Of a stretch of 33,101 nt of DNA, positions 7,093 through 15,636 are shown in pieces (the first letter of the stretch is position 1; every line of letters begins with the position of its first letter). The notes below the pieces were generated by a model. The model saw only the letters and a program-made list of their open reading frames with translations, made no database searches and was not told the origin of the DNA. Where the stretch lies: contig CACZMI010000036.1 of the NCBI GenBank assembly GCA_902782245.1, positions 1 to 33,101 of the forward strand, written 5' to 3'. The position numbers were made by a program, and so were the translations under genes. This stretch comes from an uncultured Bacteroidales bacterium (GTDB lineage: Bacteria > Bacteroidota > Bacteroidia > Bacteroidales > Bacteroidaceae).

Positions 7093-8031
7093 ATGACAGA
7101 CAATACTTTCAACCTCGACGAACTCAACGAGCTGAAGCAGGCTTATCAGCTTATTGATGAGAAACTGGACGGCAAGGAGATTGTAACTCCCGAGCAGATC
7201 CGCAAAGCCTCCCTCAAGAACATAAGCATCTTTAAGAGAATGCATAAGTTCTCTACCACGTGGTCCTTATTTGCCATTACACCCTTATTGGTCCTGATTT
7301 TTGCATTCAGCCCCAACATGACAACCACCGGGTTCTGGATACTTGGCATATATCTGACTATTGACTTTCTGCTGCACTTTTTACTGATGCGCAGGATAAA
7401 ACTTGTCGATCATTCTGAGCTTGATCTCCGAACACTGTTAAATGAGGAGAGTTTCTACAGCAAGAGCGCTTTTGCATTAACATGTGTGGGATTTGCCTTC
7501 TGGATTGTCTTTAACTACTTCTTCCTTGGCATCATCGCATCCGTAGCAATGCTGGTATTTTTCATATTGACAATCGGTACCAAGACAAAATTCTTTACCA
7601 GGAAGATAAACTTCAGGGAGATTACAATACCGGAGCCCAAGGAACCCGGAAAGTTCAGAAAGGTAATGACATGGTTCTTTATCGGCCTTTTGATAATCAT
7701 AACTCTAATATTTGCAGGAGGCTTTATCTATAACGCAATAGGCGGCACAATCAGTCCTATGGAACTCCTTACCAGTGCAGGTTTCATAATAATCACCGCA
7801 GCATTTGTAGTTAATGCCCTGTTCCTTGACAAATACAGGAAAGGTCAGGCAGGAAAGGTATCCATGGCTATTACCATTGCAGTTGTTACGGGTATGTTGA
7901 TGACTGCAATACCCATCGTGTATACGGCTATCGTCCGTCACACCTTTAACAATGGTGTTTTATCACCGTTGCTCATCGGATTCCTGACACTGTTTTTGAA
8001 CGGTACCATAAAGAATCTCAGAAACAAGTAA
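7093..8031 (+). CDS. Membrane protein paired with ECF sigma (putative anti-sigma factor, copy 2)
   Basis: The product has 312 residues. A soluble N-terminus (about 1-48) aligns with that of the protein at 5849, including LDGKEIVTPEQIRK. About seven to eight hydrophobic segments follow, near residues 52-71, 77-97, 120-138, 140-156, 188-211, 223-243, 256-278 and 287-303. It is about 90 residues longer than its counterpart. Spacing to the upstream sigma gene is 12 bases, as in the first pair. The likely role is membrane-held control of the sigma factor, by position and by the shared N-terminus. No enzyme or transporter motif is visible. Confidence 0.65.
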   Translation: MTDNTFNLDELNELKQAYQLIDEKLDGKEIVTPEQIRKASLKNISIFKRMHKFSTTWSLFAITPLLVLIFAFSPNMTTTGFWILGIYLTIDFLLHFLLMRRIKLVDHSELDLRTLLNEESFYSKSAFALTCVGFAFWIVFNYFFLGIIASVAMLVFFILTIGTKTKFFTRKINFREITIPEPKEPGKFRKVMTWFFIGLLIIITLIFAGGFIYNAIGGTISPMELLTSAGFIIITAAFVVNALFLDKYRKGQAGKVSMAITIAVVTGMLMTAIPIVYTAIVRHTFNNGVLSPLLIGFLTLFLNGTIKNLRNK

Positions 8032-8079
8032 TAACAGAGAGTATTCCTTGCAAGTCCAACATAATAAAAATATACAGTT

Positions 8080-9228
8080 ATGAGATTTTTCCAATTACTT
8101 GTTTGCATGACAGCCAGTGTCATGATGTTCACAGAGTGTAAGAATGGTAATACCGCTAATAACGGTTTCCTGTCAATAACCGATTCCGGTGAGAGCCAGG
8201 AGGTGGCGTTTGAGGATGTTGCCACAGACATAAGCATAGTTCCGCTCATATGCGATGAGCCGATGGATGGTATCAACAGCATCAAATGTTACGGATCCAG
8301 GGCGGTGATGCGTGCTACCGGCGCTGAGAGCATATACATCTTTGATGACGGCAAACTCACTGCCAAGCTCAATAAGGTGGGCCGCGGACGCGGTGAATAT
8401 ACCATCATCTCTTCTTTTGTTTACTCACCGTCCACAAATATACTGTATGTCCAGGGAGCAGGCAGTATGATTCTTAAGTATTCTGTTCCTGAAATGGAAC
8501 ATCTGGGAACCCTCCAACTTAAAAACGTGACAGGTTTTGCCGAGCATGATGATTCCACTCTCATTTGCAGAATGACTTTGGACGATGAAATCCCCGGAAT
8601 CTATTTTGTCAATGCCGATGACGGCCAGGTGCGCGGAAAGCTTAAAGATGTATGCGGCCTGTCATTCCTGATGAGTCCCGATATGGCATATTATTCACCT
8701 GCCCACAGGATACTGGCCGAATTAAGCAGCCGTAGTGTCATATCGGAAGTATCGGCCGATATTAATGGCGGCGAAGAGACCATCCTTAGATTTGATTTCG
8801 GAAAAGACGGAATGCCGGCCAAATATGATTCAATAGGCAGTGATACTGACCTGGATTTCATTATGGAATTGGGCCAATACCTCAACGATCATCGCGAGAC
8901 GGTGGTGACAGAGGTCAACAAGGTTATGGTAAAGGATGGCTCCGTATCATTCTGGTACCAGGCCGGATTGGTAGGTTATAAGCATTATTTCCGCCTTGAG
9001 GGGGATGATATAGTCAAATACACCGGCTTCAAGGCATCGGGCACCAATGGATTCATCCTTCCCACCGGCCTGACCGATGACGGCCGCTACGTATCGGTAG
9101 TGGATCTGCTCCCCGAAACTATGTTTGACGAAACCGGCAACCGAAGCCCCTTCACCACAGAGCTGGAAAAAGTAATGAAAGCCCAAGCCTTCAATAATCC
9201 CGTCCTGGTTTACTACAACATCAAATAA
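8080..9228 (+). CDS. Six-bladed beta-propeller lipoprotein (BF2992-like)
   Basis: The product has 382 residues. The N-terminus is a signal sequence followed by FTECKNGN; Cys20 is a plausible but poor lipobox cysteine, because the -3 residue is Phe. The pattern that follows (AFEDVATDISIVPL, SIYIFDDGKLTAKLNKVGRG, RGEYTIISSFVYSPSTNILY) is typical of the 6-bladed beta-propeller family common in Bacteroidales, where members carry VGRGPGEY-like motifs. The binding partner is unknown. The gene starts 48 bases after the second ECF membrane protein gene and may be read with it, which would make it a regulon member. I see no promoter in the gap. Confidence 0.75.
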   Translation: MRFFQLLVCMTASVMMFTECKNGNTANNGFLSITDSGESQEVAFEDVATDISIVPLICDEPMDGINSIKCYGSRAVMRATGAESIYIFDDGKLTAKLNKVGRGRGEYTIISSFVYSPSTNILYVQGAGSMILKYSVPEMEHLGTLQLKNVTGFAEHDDSTLICRMTLDDEIPGIYFVNADDGQVRGKLKDVCGLSFLMSPDMAYYSPAHRILAELSSRSVISEVSADINGGEETILRFDFGKDGMPAKYDSIGSDTDLDFIMELGQYLNDHRETVVTEVNKVMVKDGSVSFWYQAGLVGYKHYFRLEGDDIVKYTGFKASGTNGFILPTGLTDDGRYVSVVDLLPETMFDETGNRSPFTTELEKVMKAQAFNNPVLVYYNIK

Positions 9229-9269
9229 CAAACAACAATAACAAGAAATATTACGCGTTATTACATTGT

Positions 9270-11249
9270 ATGAAACGCGTGGCTACATTTATGATAATGT
9301 CAGCCCTGTGGTTGCTTTGCAGCTGCGGGGCTGAACTCAGTCTGCGCAAGGGTGACCAGCGCTATGCCCTGGGCGAATACACCGAGGCCGCCGCTCTCTA
9401 CAAGAAGGCCTATGCCGGCACGCCTGCATCCGAGAAGGAACTGCGTGCCCAGACCGCCTTCAAGCTGGCCGAATGCTACCGCCGCACCAACTACGTGCCG
9501 CGTGCCCTGGCCGCCTACAAGAATGCTGTCCGATACCACTATCCCGACTCGGTGGTTTACCGTTACCTGGCCGATATGCTCCGACTTGACGGCAAGACCG
9601 CCGAGGCCGAGAAGAACTATCTGATTGCACTGCAGCATGATTCCACCGATGTGCTGGCACAGAACGGTCTTGAGTCCTGCCGTCTCATTCAGGGCTGGAA
9701 GGACAACCCCACCCGATATATCGTAAAGAAAGATCCCGTACTGAACGGCCGTTACAGCGACTGGTCACCGGTATTCGGCACACCCGAGTATGACGTAGTC
9801 TATTTCACTTCATCCCGCAAGGAGTGCGCCGGCGAAGAGATCAACGCCATAACCGGAATGAAGAACTGCGACATATTCATGTCCCGCAAGGATGACAAGG
9901 GCAACTGGAAAAAGCCCGAGCCCGTAGAGGGAGGACTGAACTCTGAGTTTGAGGACGGCACCTGCGCCATGAGCCCCGATTTCTCAACCATGTACTACAC
10001 CTACTGCTCATCGGACCCCCAGCAGCCACGTCCCGCCACCATATACAAATCATCCCGTTCAGACGCATCATGGTCTGAGGGAACGCCTTTCGGAAGTTCC
10101 AAGGACTCCATCTATAACTTTGCCCACCCCACCGTATCACCCGACGGAGAGTGGCTCTACTTTGTGTCCGATATGGACGGAGGCTACGGTGGTCTTGACC
10201 TTTGGCGCATACCCATATCGGGGCGTCTGATAGGCGCCGAGAACCTGGGGCCCGATATCAACACACCCGGCAACGAGATGTTCCCCATGTTCCGCCGCAA
10301 CGGAGAGCTTTACTTCTCGTCAAACGGACATCCCGGCATGGGCGGTCTGGATATATTCTGCGCGGTAAGCACCAGTGACACCACCTGGACCGTCACCAAC
10401 CTGGGCACGCCCGTAAACTCGCAGGCCGATGACTTTGGCATGACCTTTGAGGGCGATTACACCCGCGGGTTCTTCAGCAGTAACCGTGGCGACGGCCGCG
10501 GACGCGACCATATCTATCGTTTTGAACTGCCCGAGACCGTACACAATATCATCGGCTGGGTCTATGAGAAAGACGGCTATGAACTGCCCGACGCACTGGT
10601 CTACCTGATAGGCAATGACGGCACCAACCTTAAACTCAATGTCAGGGAGGACGGCTCATTCACACAGCGTGTAAAACCCGGAGTGAGTTACCTGCTGCTG
10701 GGCACCGCCAAGGGCTTCATGAACTACAAGCAGGAGATGACGGCCGACAGCACCAACCAGGACCGCGAATACGTACTGCAGTTCCCTCTCTCATCAATAT
10801 CCAAGCCGGTCATGATAGACAACATCTTCTTTGACTTTGGCCGTGCAACCCTGAGAGCCGAATCGGCCCAGTCACTGGATGAACTTGTACAGTTGCTCAA
10901 CGATAATGCCGGCGTGACCATAGAGATAGGTGCCCACTGCGACTATGTAGGCGATGATGACTACAACAAACGCCTGTCACAGCAGCGTGCCGAGAGTGTG
11001 GTTGAATATCTGATAAAGAACGGCATTGACAGCAAGCGTCTGACTGCCCGCGGATACGGTGAGTCAACACCCAAGACCGTCACTAAGAAGATTGCCGAAA
11101 AATATGATTTCCTGCCCGAAGGCACTCAACTCACCGAAGAGTTCATAAAGAGCCTTCCCGATGACCGGCAGGAAATATGTAATCAGTTGAACCGCCGTAC
11201 CGAGTTCCGCGTGATACGCACCACCTACGGCCTGTTCGGCGGTAAATAA
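9270..11249 (+). CDS. TPR / PD40 beta-propeller / OmpA-domain lipoprotein (PorE-like architecture)
   Basis: The product has 659 residues. A lipobox LCSC with Cys19 ends the signal peptide. Residues about 25-135 form TPR-like helices (GDQRYALGEYTEAAALYKKA). Residues about 150-425 are PD40/WD40-like propeller blades, with FTSSRK, TVSPDGEWLYFVSDMDGGYG and YFSSNGHPGMGGLDIF as repeats. Residues about 430-505 look like a carboxypeptidase-regulatory-like sandwich (IIGWVYEKDGYELPDALVYL). Residues about 520-655 are an OmpA C-terminal peptidoglycan-binding domain (IFFDFGRATLRAES, then LSQQRAESVVEYL). This order matches PorE of the Porphyromonas type IX secretion system, but the family also occurs where that system is absent. 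No other secretion gene is seen here. It probably anchors an outer-membrane complex to the cell wall. Confidence 0.85.
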   Translation: MKRVATFMIMSALWLLCSCGAELSLRKGDQRYALGEYTEAAALYKKAYAGTPASEKELRAQTAFKLAECYRRTNYVPRALAAYKNAVRYHYPDSVVYRYLADMLRLDGKTAEAEKNYLIALQHDSTDVLAQNGLESCRLIQGWKDNPTRYIVKKDPVLNGRYSDWSPVFGTPEYDVVYFTSSRKECAGEEINAITGMKNCDIFMSRKDDKGNWKKPEPVEGGLNSEFEDGTCAMSPDFSTMYYTYCSSDPQQPRPATIYKSSRSDASWSEGTPFGSSKDSIYNFAHPTVSPDGEWLYFVSDMDGGYGGLDLWRIPISGRLIGAENLGPDINTPGNEMFPMFRRNGELYFSSNGHPGMGGLDIFCAVSTSDTTWTVTNLGTPVNSQADDFGMTFEGDYTRGFFSSNRGDGRGRDHIYRFELPETVHNIIGWVYEKDGYELPDALVYLIGNDGTNLKLNVREDGSFTQRVKPGVSYLLLGTAKGFMNYKQEMTADSTNQDREYVLQFPLSSISKPVMIDNIFFDFGRATLRAESAQSLDELVQLLNDNAGVTIEIGAHCDYVGDDDYNKRLSQQRAESVVEYLIKNGIDSKRLTARGYGESTPKTVTKKIAEKYDFLPEGTQLTEEFIKSLPDDRQEICNQLNRRTEFRVIRTTYGLFGGK

Positions 11250-12605
11250 TCAGCTAATGGAATTCCTTATCCTCCACTCCTGAGGATACATGTTATTGGC
11301 GCGGTTGCCTATATTCTTGGCAAATCCCAGAGGTATATCCTTATATGTGAGCAGCACTATGCCGCGCGGAGCATCCTCAAGTCTTATGGCATCACAGTGC
11401 AGATATGCAAGAGCCTGCTGTCGTGTAACCTCAACCCGGCAGAAAGCATCACGGTTAAGAGCACTGCTCATGGCAAGAGCGTGAGCCGGAACCCAGTCAC
11501 GACCCTTCATCACCGCCACCTCAATGCCCGGAACAAGAGCATACAGTTCCTGTCCTGCCTGCCACATGTCATCCTTAAGGGCCGATGGCAACGCAAACAC
11601 CGACTCGTTCTTAATAAAGAACTCATATCCGTCGGCTATCCATGTCTTACATTCAGCGGGAACCTTTGACTGGTCAGCCTTGAATGGTCTGCCCTTCAAT
11701 GCAACCTGAGATCCCTCAGGTTTGCGCAACAGGCAGAGGAAGAATCCCTCGCCGCGTGTACGATGCTGCATAAAATGGTACACAGGTATATTATCCTCAG
11801 TAAGGGAGCCCGCGATATTCCATTTGGGGTCCGGATTCAAATCAACGGTCTCTGCTCCGAACTTGTCCATAATCCAACGCACATTATCCTCATCCTCCTG
11901 ACGGTTGAAAGTGCAGGTGCTGTATATAAGGTATCCGCCGGCCTTGAGAGCAGGCCATATATTCTCTATTATCTCACGCTGACGAGCGGCACACATCTCC
12001 ACGTTCTTAAGGCTCCAGTCACGTACCGCAACCTCATCCTTTCGGAACATACCCTCACCCGAGCAGGGAGCATCCACGGCAATCAGGTCAAACATAAGGC
12101 TGGACTCACCGATCTGCTTAGGAGTATTGCAGGTAACCATCACGCCCGGACGGCCCCACTTGACCATATTCTCGGCCAGTATCTGGGCACGGGAGCGCTG
12201 AATCTCGTTCGATACGAGCAGACTGCCCTCGGGAAGCAATTGTGCCAGCAGGGTTGACTTGCCGCCGGGGGCCGCGCAAAGGTCAAGCGCACGGACGGGA
12301 CCGCTTACGCATTTCTGCAAAGCATGGGCCAGGAACATGGACGACGCCTCCTGCACGTAGTAGCAGCCCTGATGCAGCAGCGGATCCATGGTGAACTGCG
12401 GACGGTGGTCCAGATAGACGGCCTGGTCCATCCAATGCACGCGGCCATCTGCCCTGCAATCAAGTGACTCAAGTACGAGGTTTTGGGCATGGGCAGACTT
12501 GGAATTAAACCTTATGCTTACCTCAGGTTCAGTAGCTAAAGCGGAGAGCAGAGCATCGCGCTCGGCAGCCGGTAAGATGTTGATAAATTCCTCTGGAAAT
12601 GCCAT
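11250..12605 (-). CDS. rsmF: rRNA (cytosine-C5) methyltransferase, RsmF/NSUN-type
   Basis: The product has 451 residues. It uses S-adenosylmethionine to make 5-methylcytosine in rRNA. The SAM-binding loop is LDLCAAPGGKSTLLAQLL. The two family cysteines are in VDAPCSGEGMFRKDE and YSTCTFNRQEDE, the second being the catalytic nucleophile in the RsmB/RsmF/NSUN family. A C-terminal extension of about 170 residues, ending IGNRANNMYPQEWRIRNS, resembles the RsmF/YebU-type tail. The exact target base cannot be read from sequence. The stop codon abuts that of the OmpA-domain gene tail to tail with no gap. It is divergent from thyA, with a candidate -7 box at 12626-12633. Confidence 0.88.
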   Translation of the reverse strand: MAFPEEFINILPAAERDALLSALATEPEVSIRFNSKSAHAQNLVLESLDCRADGRVHWMDQAVYLDHRPQFTMDPLLHQGCYYVQEASSMFLAHALQKCVSGPVRALDLCAAPGGKSTLLAQLLPEGSLLVSNEIQRSRAQILAENMVKWGRPGVMVTCNTPKQIGESSLMFDLIAVDAPCSGEGMFRKDEVAVRDWSLKNVEMCAARQREIIENIWPALKAGGYLIYSTCTFNRQEDEDNVRWIMDKFGAETVDLNPDPKWNIAGSLTEDNIPVYHFMQHRTRGEGFFLCLLRKPEGSQVALKGRPFKADQSKVPAECKTWIADGYEFFIKNESVFALPSALKDDMWQAGQELYALVPGIEVAVMKGRDWVPAHALAMSSALNRDAFCRVEVTRQQALAYLHCDAIRLEDAPRGIVLLTYKDIPLGFAKNIGNRANNMYPQEWRIRNSIS

Positions 12606-12625
12606 GCCTTAGTTGAATTATAACG

Positions 12626-12633
12626 CGAAGGTA
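12626..12633 (-). promoter_or_regulatory. Candidate -7 box of the rRNA methyltransferase gene
   Basis: Read on the minus strand this is TACCTTCG, one base from TAnnTTTG, 20 bases before the start codon. It lies back to back with the plus-strand box at 12648. Confidence 0.4.
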
Positions 12634-12647
12634 AGCCAAAAAATCAG

Positions 12648-12655
12648 TATATTCG
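12648..12655 (+). promoter_or_regulatory. Candidate -7 box of thyA-folA
   Basis: TATATTCG is one base from TAnnTTTG and lies 23 bases before the thyA ATG at 12679. Confidence 0.4.
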
Positions 12656-12678
12656 CAGACAACAAAAAGGAAAACTTA

Positions 12679-13473
12679 ATGAAACAGTACCTAGACCTGC
12701 TTGACAGAATACTACGTGAAGGAGTGCAGAAAGGTGACCGCACCGGCACCGGCACACTCAGCGTGTTCGGACACCAGATGCGGTTCAACCTGGAGGAGGG
12801 ATTCCCCCTGCTTACCACCAAGAAACTGCACCTTAAATCCATCATTTACGAGCTGCTCTGGTTCCTTGACGGCAACACCAACGCCAAGTGGCTGCAGGAT
12901 CGCGGCGTACGCATCTGGAACGAGTGGGCCGATCCCGACGGCAATCTGGGTCATATCTACGGCTACCAGTGGCGTTCATGGCCCGATTATGACGGAGGTT
13001 TCATAGACCAGATATCCGAGGCTGTAGATACAATTAAGCACAACCCCGATTCACGCCGCATCATAGTAAGCGCATGGAACGTGGCAGACCTCAAGAACAT
13101 GAACCTGCCCCCATGCCACGCTTTCTTCCAGTTCTATGTGGCAGACGGCAAGCTGAGCCTGCAACTCTACCAGCGCAGTGCCGATACGTTCCTGGGAGTA
13201 CCTTTCAATATAGCATCATACGCACTACTCACCATGATGATGGCGCAGGTAACCGGACTTAAACCGGGTGATTTCATCCACACCACAGGTGATACACACC
13301 TCTATCTGAACCATCTGGAACAGGCCCGCCTGCAGCTTACGCGTGATCCGCGTCCGCTGCCCAAGATGATCATTAATCCCGATGTAAAGAGCATATTCGA
13401 CTTCAAGTATGAGGATTTCCAGCTTGAGGGATATGACCCGCATCCGCACATCAAAGCCGACGTTTCAGTATGA
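12679..13473 (+). CDS. thyA: Thymidylate synthase
   Basis: The start at 12679 ([20 protein letters not shown]) matches the family; the frame is open 22 codons upstream but that part covers the promoter. The product is 264 residues, the same length as the E. coli enzyme. It methylates dUMP to dTMP using methylene-tetrahydrofolate. Visible motifs are the phosphate-binding Arg in KGDRTGTGT (Arg21), [12 protein letters not shown] with the nucleophile Cys146, and [11 protein letters not shown] near the C-terminus. The stop overlaps the folA start in ATGA, so the next enzyme, which regenerates tetrahydrofolate from the dihydrofolate made here, is translationally linked. Confidence 0.98.
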   Translation: MKQYLDLLDRILREGVQKGDRTGTGTLSVFGHQMRFNLEEGFPLLTTKKLHLKSIIYELLWFLDGNTNAKWLQDRGVRIWNEWADPDGNLGHIYGYQWRSWPDYDGGFIDQISEAVDTIKHNPDSRRIIVSAWNVADLKNMNLPPCHAFFQFYVADGKLSLQLYQRSADTFLGVPFNIASYALLTMMMAQVTGLKPGDFIHTTGDTHLYLNHLEQARLQLTRDPRPLPKMIINPDVKSIFDFKYEDFQLEGYDPHPHIKADVSV

Positions 13474-13958
13474 TATCAATAATTGTAGCTATAGCCCAGA
13501 ACGGGGCCATAGGTTATAAAGGGGACTTGATATATCACCTGAGTGCAGACCTGCGCCGTTTCAAGGAACTCACCACAGGCCATACGGTAATCATGGGCCG
13601 CAAGACCTTTGAGTCTCTGCCCAAAGGTGCACTGCCCAACCGCCGCAACATAGTGCTCACCCGCCAGCAGGGCGTATCATACCCCGGCACCGAGGTCTAT
13701 TCATCACTTGATGAAGCCCTGAGCAAGTGCGCACGTGACGAGAAAGTCTATATTATGGGAGGAGCACAGGTCTACACCCAGGCCTTGCCCATGGCCGATG
13801 AACTTGAAATCACTCTTGTCAACGACACCCCGGCCCTGGCCGACACATTCTTCCCCGAATTCGGCAGCGATGAAAGCTGGCATCTCATTAACCGCGAAGA
13901 TCACGGCCCGGATGAGAAAAACCCCTACCCTTACACGTTCCTTACCTACCGCAGATAA
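13470..13958 (+). CDS. folA: Dihydrofolate reductase
   Basis: The product has 162 residues, typical of a bacterial chromosomal DHFR. It reduces dihydrofolate to tetrahydrofolate with NADPH. The N-terminus [19 protein letters not shown] is the folate-binding strand and Met20-like loop. [20 protein letters not shown] contains the Asp that binds the pterin ring and the NADPH-binding [27 protein letters not shown] is the conserved GGxxxY region. The usual Trp in the Met20 loop (LPW) is replaced by YKGDL. It overlaps thyA by 4 bases, and a terminator lies 3 bases after its stop. Confidence 0.96.
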   Translation: MISIIVAIAQNGAIGYKGDLIYHLSADLRRFKELTTGHTVIMGRKTFESLPKGALPNRRNIVLTRQQGVSYPGTEVYSSLDEALSKCARDEKVYIMGGAQVYTQALPMADELEITLVNDTPALADTFFPEFGSDESWHLINREDHGPDEKNPYPYTFLTYRR

Positions 13959-13961
13959 AAC

Positions 13962-13992
13962 AGAAAAGGCTCCTTAAAAAGGGGCCTTTTCT
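13962..13992. terminator. Bidirectional terminator between folA and the exbD operon
   Basis: A 12-bp stem (962-973 with 981-992 of this kilobase) has one G-T or C-A position and a 7-base loop. It is flanked by A-runs on the left and a T-run in the right arm, so it can stop both convergent operons. Confidence 0.8.
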
Positions 13993-14011
13993 ATAATGAA
14001 CGATTTTCTCG

Positions 14012-14485
14012 TTAGTCTTTCTTCTCTTTACCGGCAGAGTATACAATGTTCAGAGCACGTGCCTTTCTAAGCTCCTGCTTAACATCGGTCACAATACCCA
14101 TCTGAACACCCTTGTCAATCTTAAGAGACATCTTCATGAGAGGTTTATCCTTCTCAAACATACTCTCACGCTCAGCAACTACGAAATCACGGATTGCCTC
14201 GGGCTCAGCGAAATACTCATTCAACTGAATACGGGGAGCCGCACCGTAGATGGCGCGATACTGCTTGGAGGGAGGACCGATGTAAATATGTGACACCAGT
14301 GATTTTCTCTCAAGTTTCTCAATCTCTGAACCTCCGGTAGGAGTCTTGACCTGAACCTTTACCTCAACGTCACGCATGGATGTTACCATCATGAAGAAGA
14401 ACAATACGGTAAAGATAAGGTCAGGAAGTGACGAAGTATTCAACTCCGGCATTTCTCTCTTTCCATTACTTCTGAATTTACTCAT
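14012..14485 (-). CDS. exbD: ExbD/TolR-family biopolymer transport protein (second copy in operon)
   Basis: The product has 157 residues: a short cytoplasmic start (MSKFRSNGKREMPELNTSSL), one membrane helix at about 22-38 carrying the conserved Asp (PDLIFTVLFFFMMVTSM), and a periplasmic domain. The Asp in the helix is the proton-path residue of the ExbD/TolR family. With ExbB it forms the proton-driven motor that energises TonB-dependent outer-membrane transport. The start overlaps the stop of the preceding exbD in ATGA. Tandem ExbD genes are normal in Bacteroidetes, and the two may form a heteromeric complex. The TonB partner is not in the window. Confidence 0.9.
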   Translation of the reverse strand: MSKFRSNGKREMPELNTSSLPDLIFTVLFFFMMVTSMRDVEVKVQVKTPTGGSEIEKLERKSLVSHIYIGPPSKQYRAIYGAAPRIQLNEYFAEPEAIRDFVVAERESMFEKDKPLMKMSLKIDKGVQMGIVTDVKQELRKARALNIVYSAGKEKKD

Positions 14486-15084
14486 TGCGCAGTACCATAT
14501 TGTTTAGGTTCAGCCTCCGATATCTTATTAGAGTAGACGCCTCTAACTACCGGCTGCTCTGTCTTTTCATCACACTCTGAATAAGGTTTGCCGAAAGTCT
14601 TTCTGGCCCAGGCATCCCTTAATTCGCTATAAGCCTTTGACAGCTCATGCTGGACTTGGAAATAAATCTCGTAATTGGTAGTACGGTCTGTCTGAAGTGA
14701 TATTACATGCTTCACTGTAGTTACAACTACGCCGTAGCCCTCAATATCGTAGTCCTCCTTGATAGGAAGATTGATATTGTCATCAGGATTTGCAATGAAC
14801 TCCTTGGCGATATCCTTCAGTTCAGATACATCAATTACGCGGTTTATAACACCATTCTTGACAAAGATCTCATTGTTCTTGTTGACCTGGACCGTCATAA
14901 CATTACGCTCCTTGATCTTCATCTCCTGCTCTACAGCATCCGGATCCCACTCAGGAAGACGACGGGAAAGACCCGAGTCAGTGTCCATTGATGTGGTCAC
15001 CAGGAAGAATATGAGCAGAATGAATGAGATATCTGCTGTCGAAGACTGGTTAAGTCCGGGAACTTTTCTTTTACCTTTTCCCAT
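14482..15084 (-). CDS. exbD: ExbD/TolR-family biopolymer transport protein (first copy in operon)
   Basis: The product has 200 residues. A basic start (MGKGKRKVPGLNQSSTADIS) leads into a single membrane helix at about 18-33 with the conserved Asp in TADISFILLIFFLVTTSM. A longer periplasmic part of about 165 residues follows. It shares the helix pattern with the following gene but is about 45 residues longer, with a charged C-terminal tail containing ARKTFGKPYSECDE. It lies 26 bases after the four-helix membrane protein gene and overlaps the next exbD by 4 bases. Role: stator component of the ExbB-ExbD proton motor. Confidence 0.9.
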   Translation of the reverse strand: MGKGKRKVPGLNQSSTADISFILLIFFLVTTSMDTDSGLSRRLPEWDPDAVEQEMKIKERNVMTVQVNKNNEIFVKNGVINRVIDVSELKDIAKEFIANPDDNINLPIKEDYDIEGYGVVVTTVKHVISLQTDRTTNYEIYFQVQHELSKAYSELRDAWARKTFGKPYSECDEKTEQPVVRGVYSNKISEAEPKQYGTAQ

Positions 15085-15110
15085 AACTCTTATTCTCCAA
15101 TTTGTCTCTA

Positions 15111-15623
15111 TTACCTTCTAGCCTTAAAGAGTCCGGTCATAGAAAGAACTGAGCAGATTACTGATACTATTAAGAGTGCGTAAATAGAGAACAGGCAAAC
15201 ATCAGAAATCTGGAGTTGCCAAACTGTCCTGACTACTTCTCCATCACCCTTGAGTACGGGATCTGTACTTGACAGGAAGTAAGATACTATAAGTACGATG
15301 AAGGTGAATACGAACACCCAAACGGCATAACCGGTCTTAGTCTTCTTCTTCTCTTCTTCAGTCAGGAACTTTCTTCCCTTCAATGATCTGATACCTGATA
15401 CAATACCGAAACCGAATACTGACAGGACGCATATGCCAACAAGAGCATAAAGCCATATCAGCAGAACGCCGGTATATTGAGGATCTGTAAGGTTCTTCCC
15501 GTTGCTATATGTGGTATTTCCGTAACCTACACCGAAGAACAGCACAAGAACTGCGAGGGAAATTACGAAGAGAATACCCAGAGCCCACTTGGAAGCCTTG
15601 ATTTGTTTATTCTCGTTATCCAT
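15111..15623 (-). CDS. Four-helix membrane protein of the exb operon
   Basis: The product has 170 residues with hydrophobic segments at about 13-33, 52-76, 98-118 and 142-163, and a charged loop (KGRKFLTEEEKKKTK) between the second and third. It sits between exbB (13 bases) and the first exbD (26 bases), so it is very likely co-transcribed. A small membrane protein in this position is usual in Bacteroidales exbB-X-exbD-exbD operons. Its role is not established. It may be an accessory subunit or assembly factor of the ExbBD complex. I recognise no motif beyond the helices. Confidence 0.75.
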   Translation of the reverse strand: MDNENKQIKASKWALGILFVISLAVLVLFFGVGYGNTTYSNGKNLTDPQYTGVLLIWLYALVGICVLSVFGFGIVSGIRSLKGRKFLTEEEKKKTKTGYAVWVFVFTFIVLIVSYFLSSTDPVLKGDGEVVRTVWQLQISDVCLFSIYALLIVSVICSVLSMTGLFKARR

Positions 15624-15636
15624 AGTTCAGTTCTTA

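Noticed and set aside
11763-12257. A 164-codon plus-strand ORF inside the rRNA methyltransferase gene
   Set aside because: It is antisense to a gene with all catalytic motifs and shows no family resemblance.
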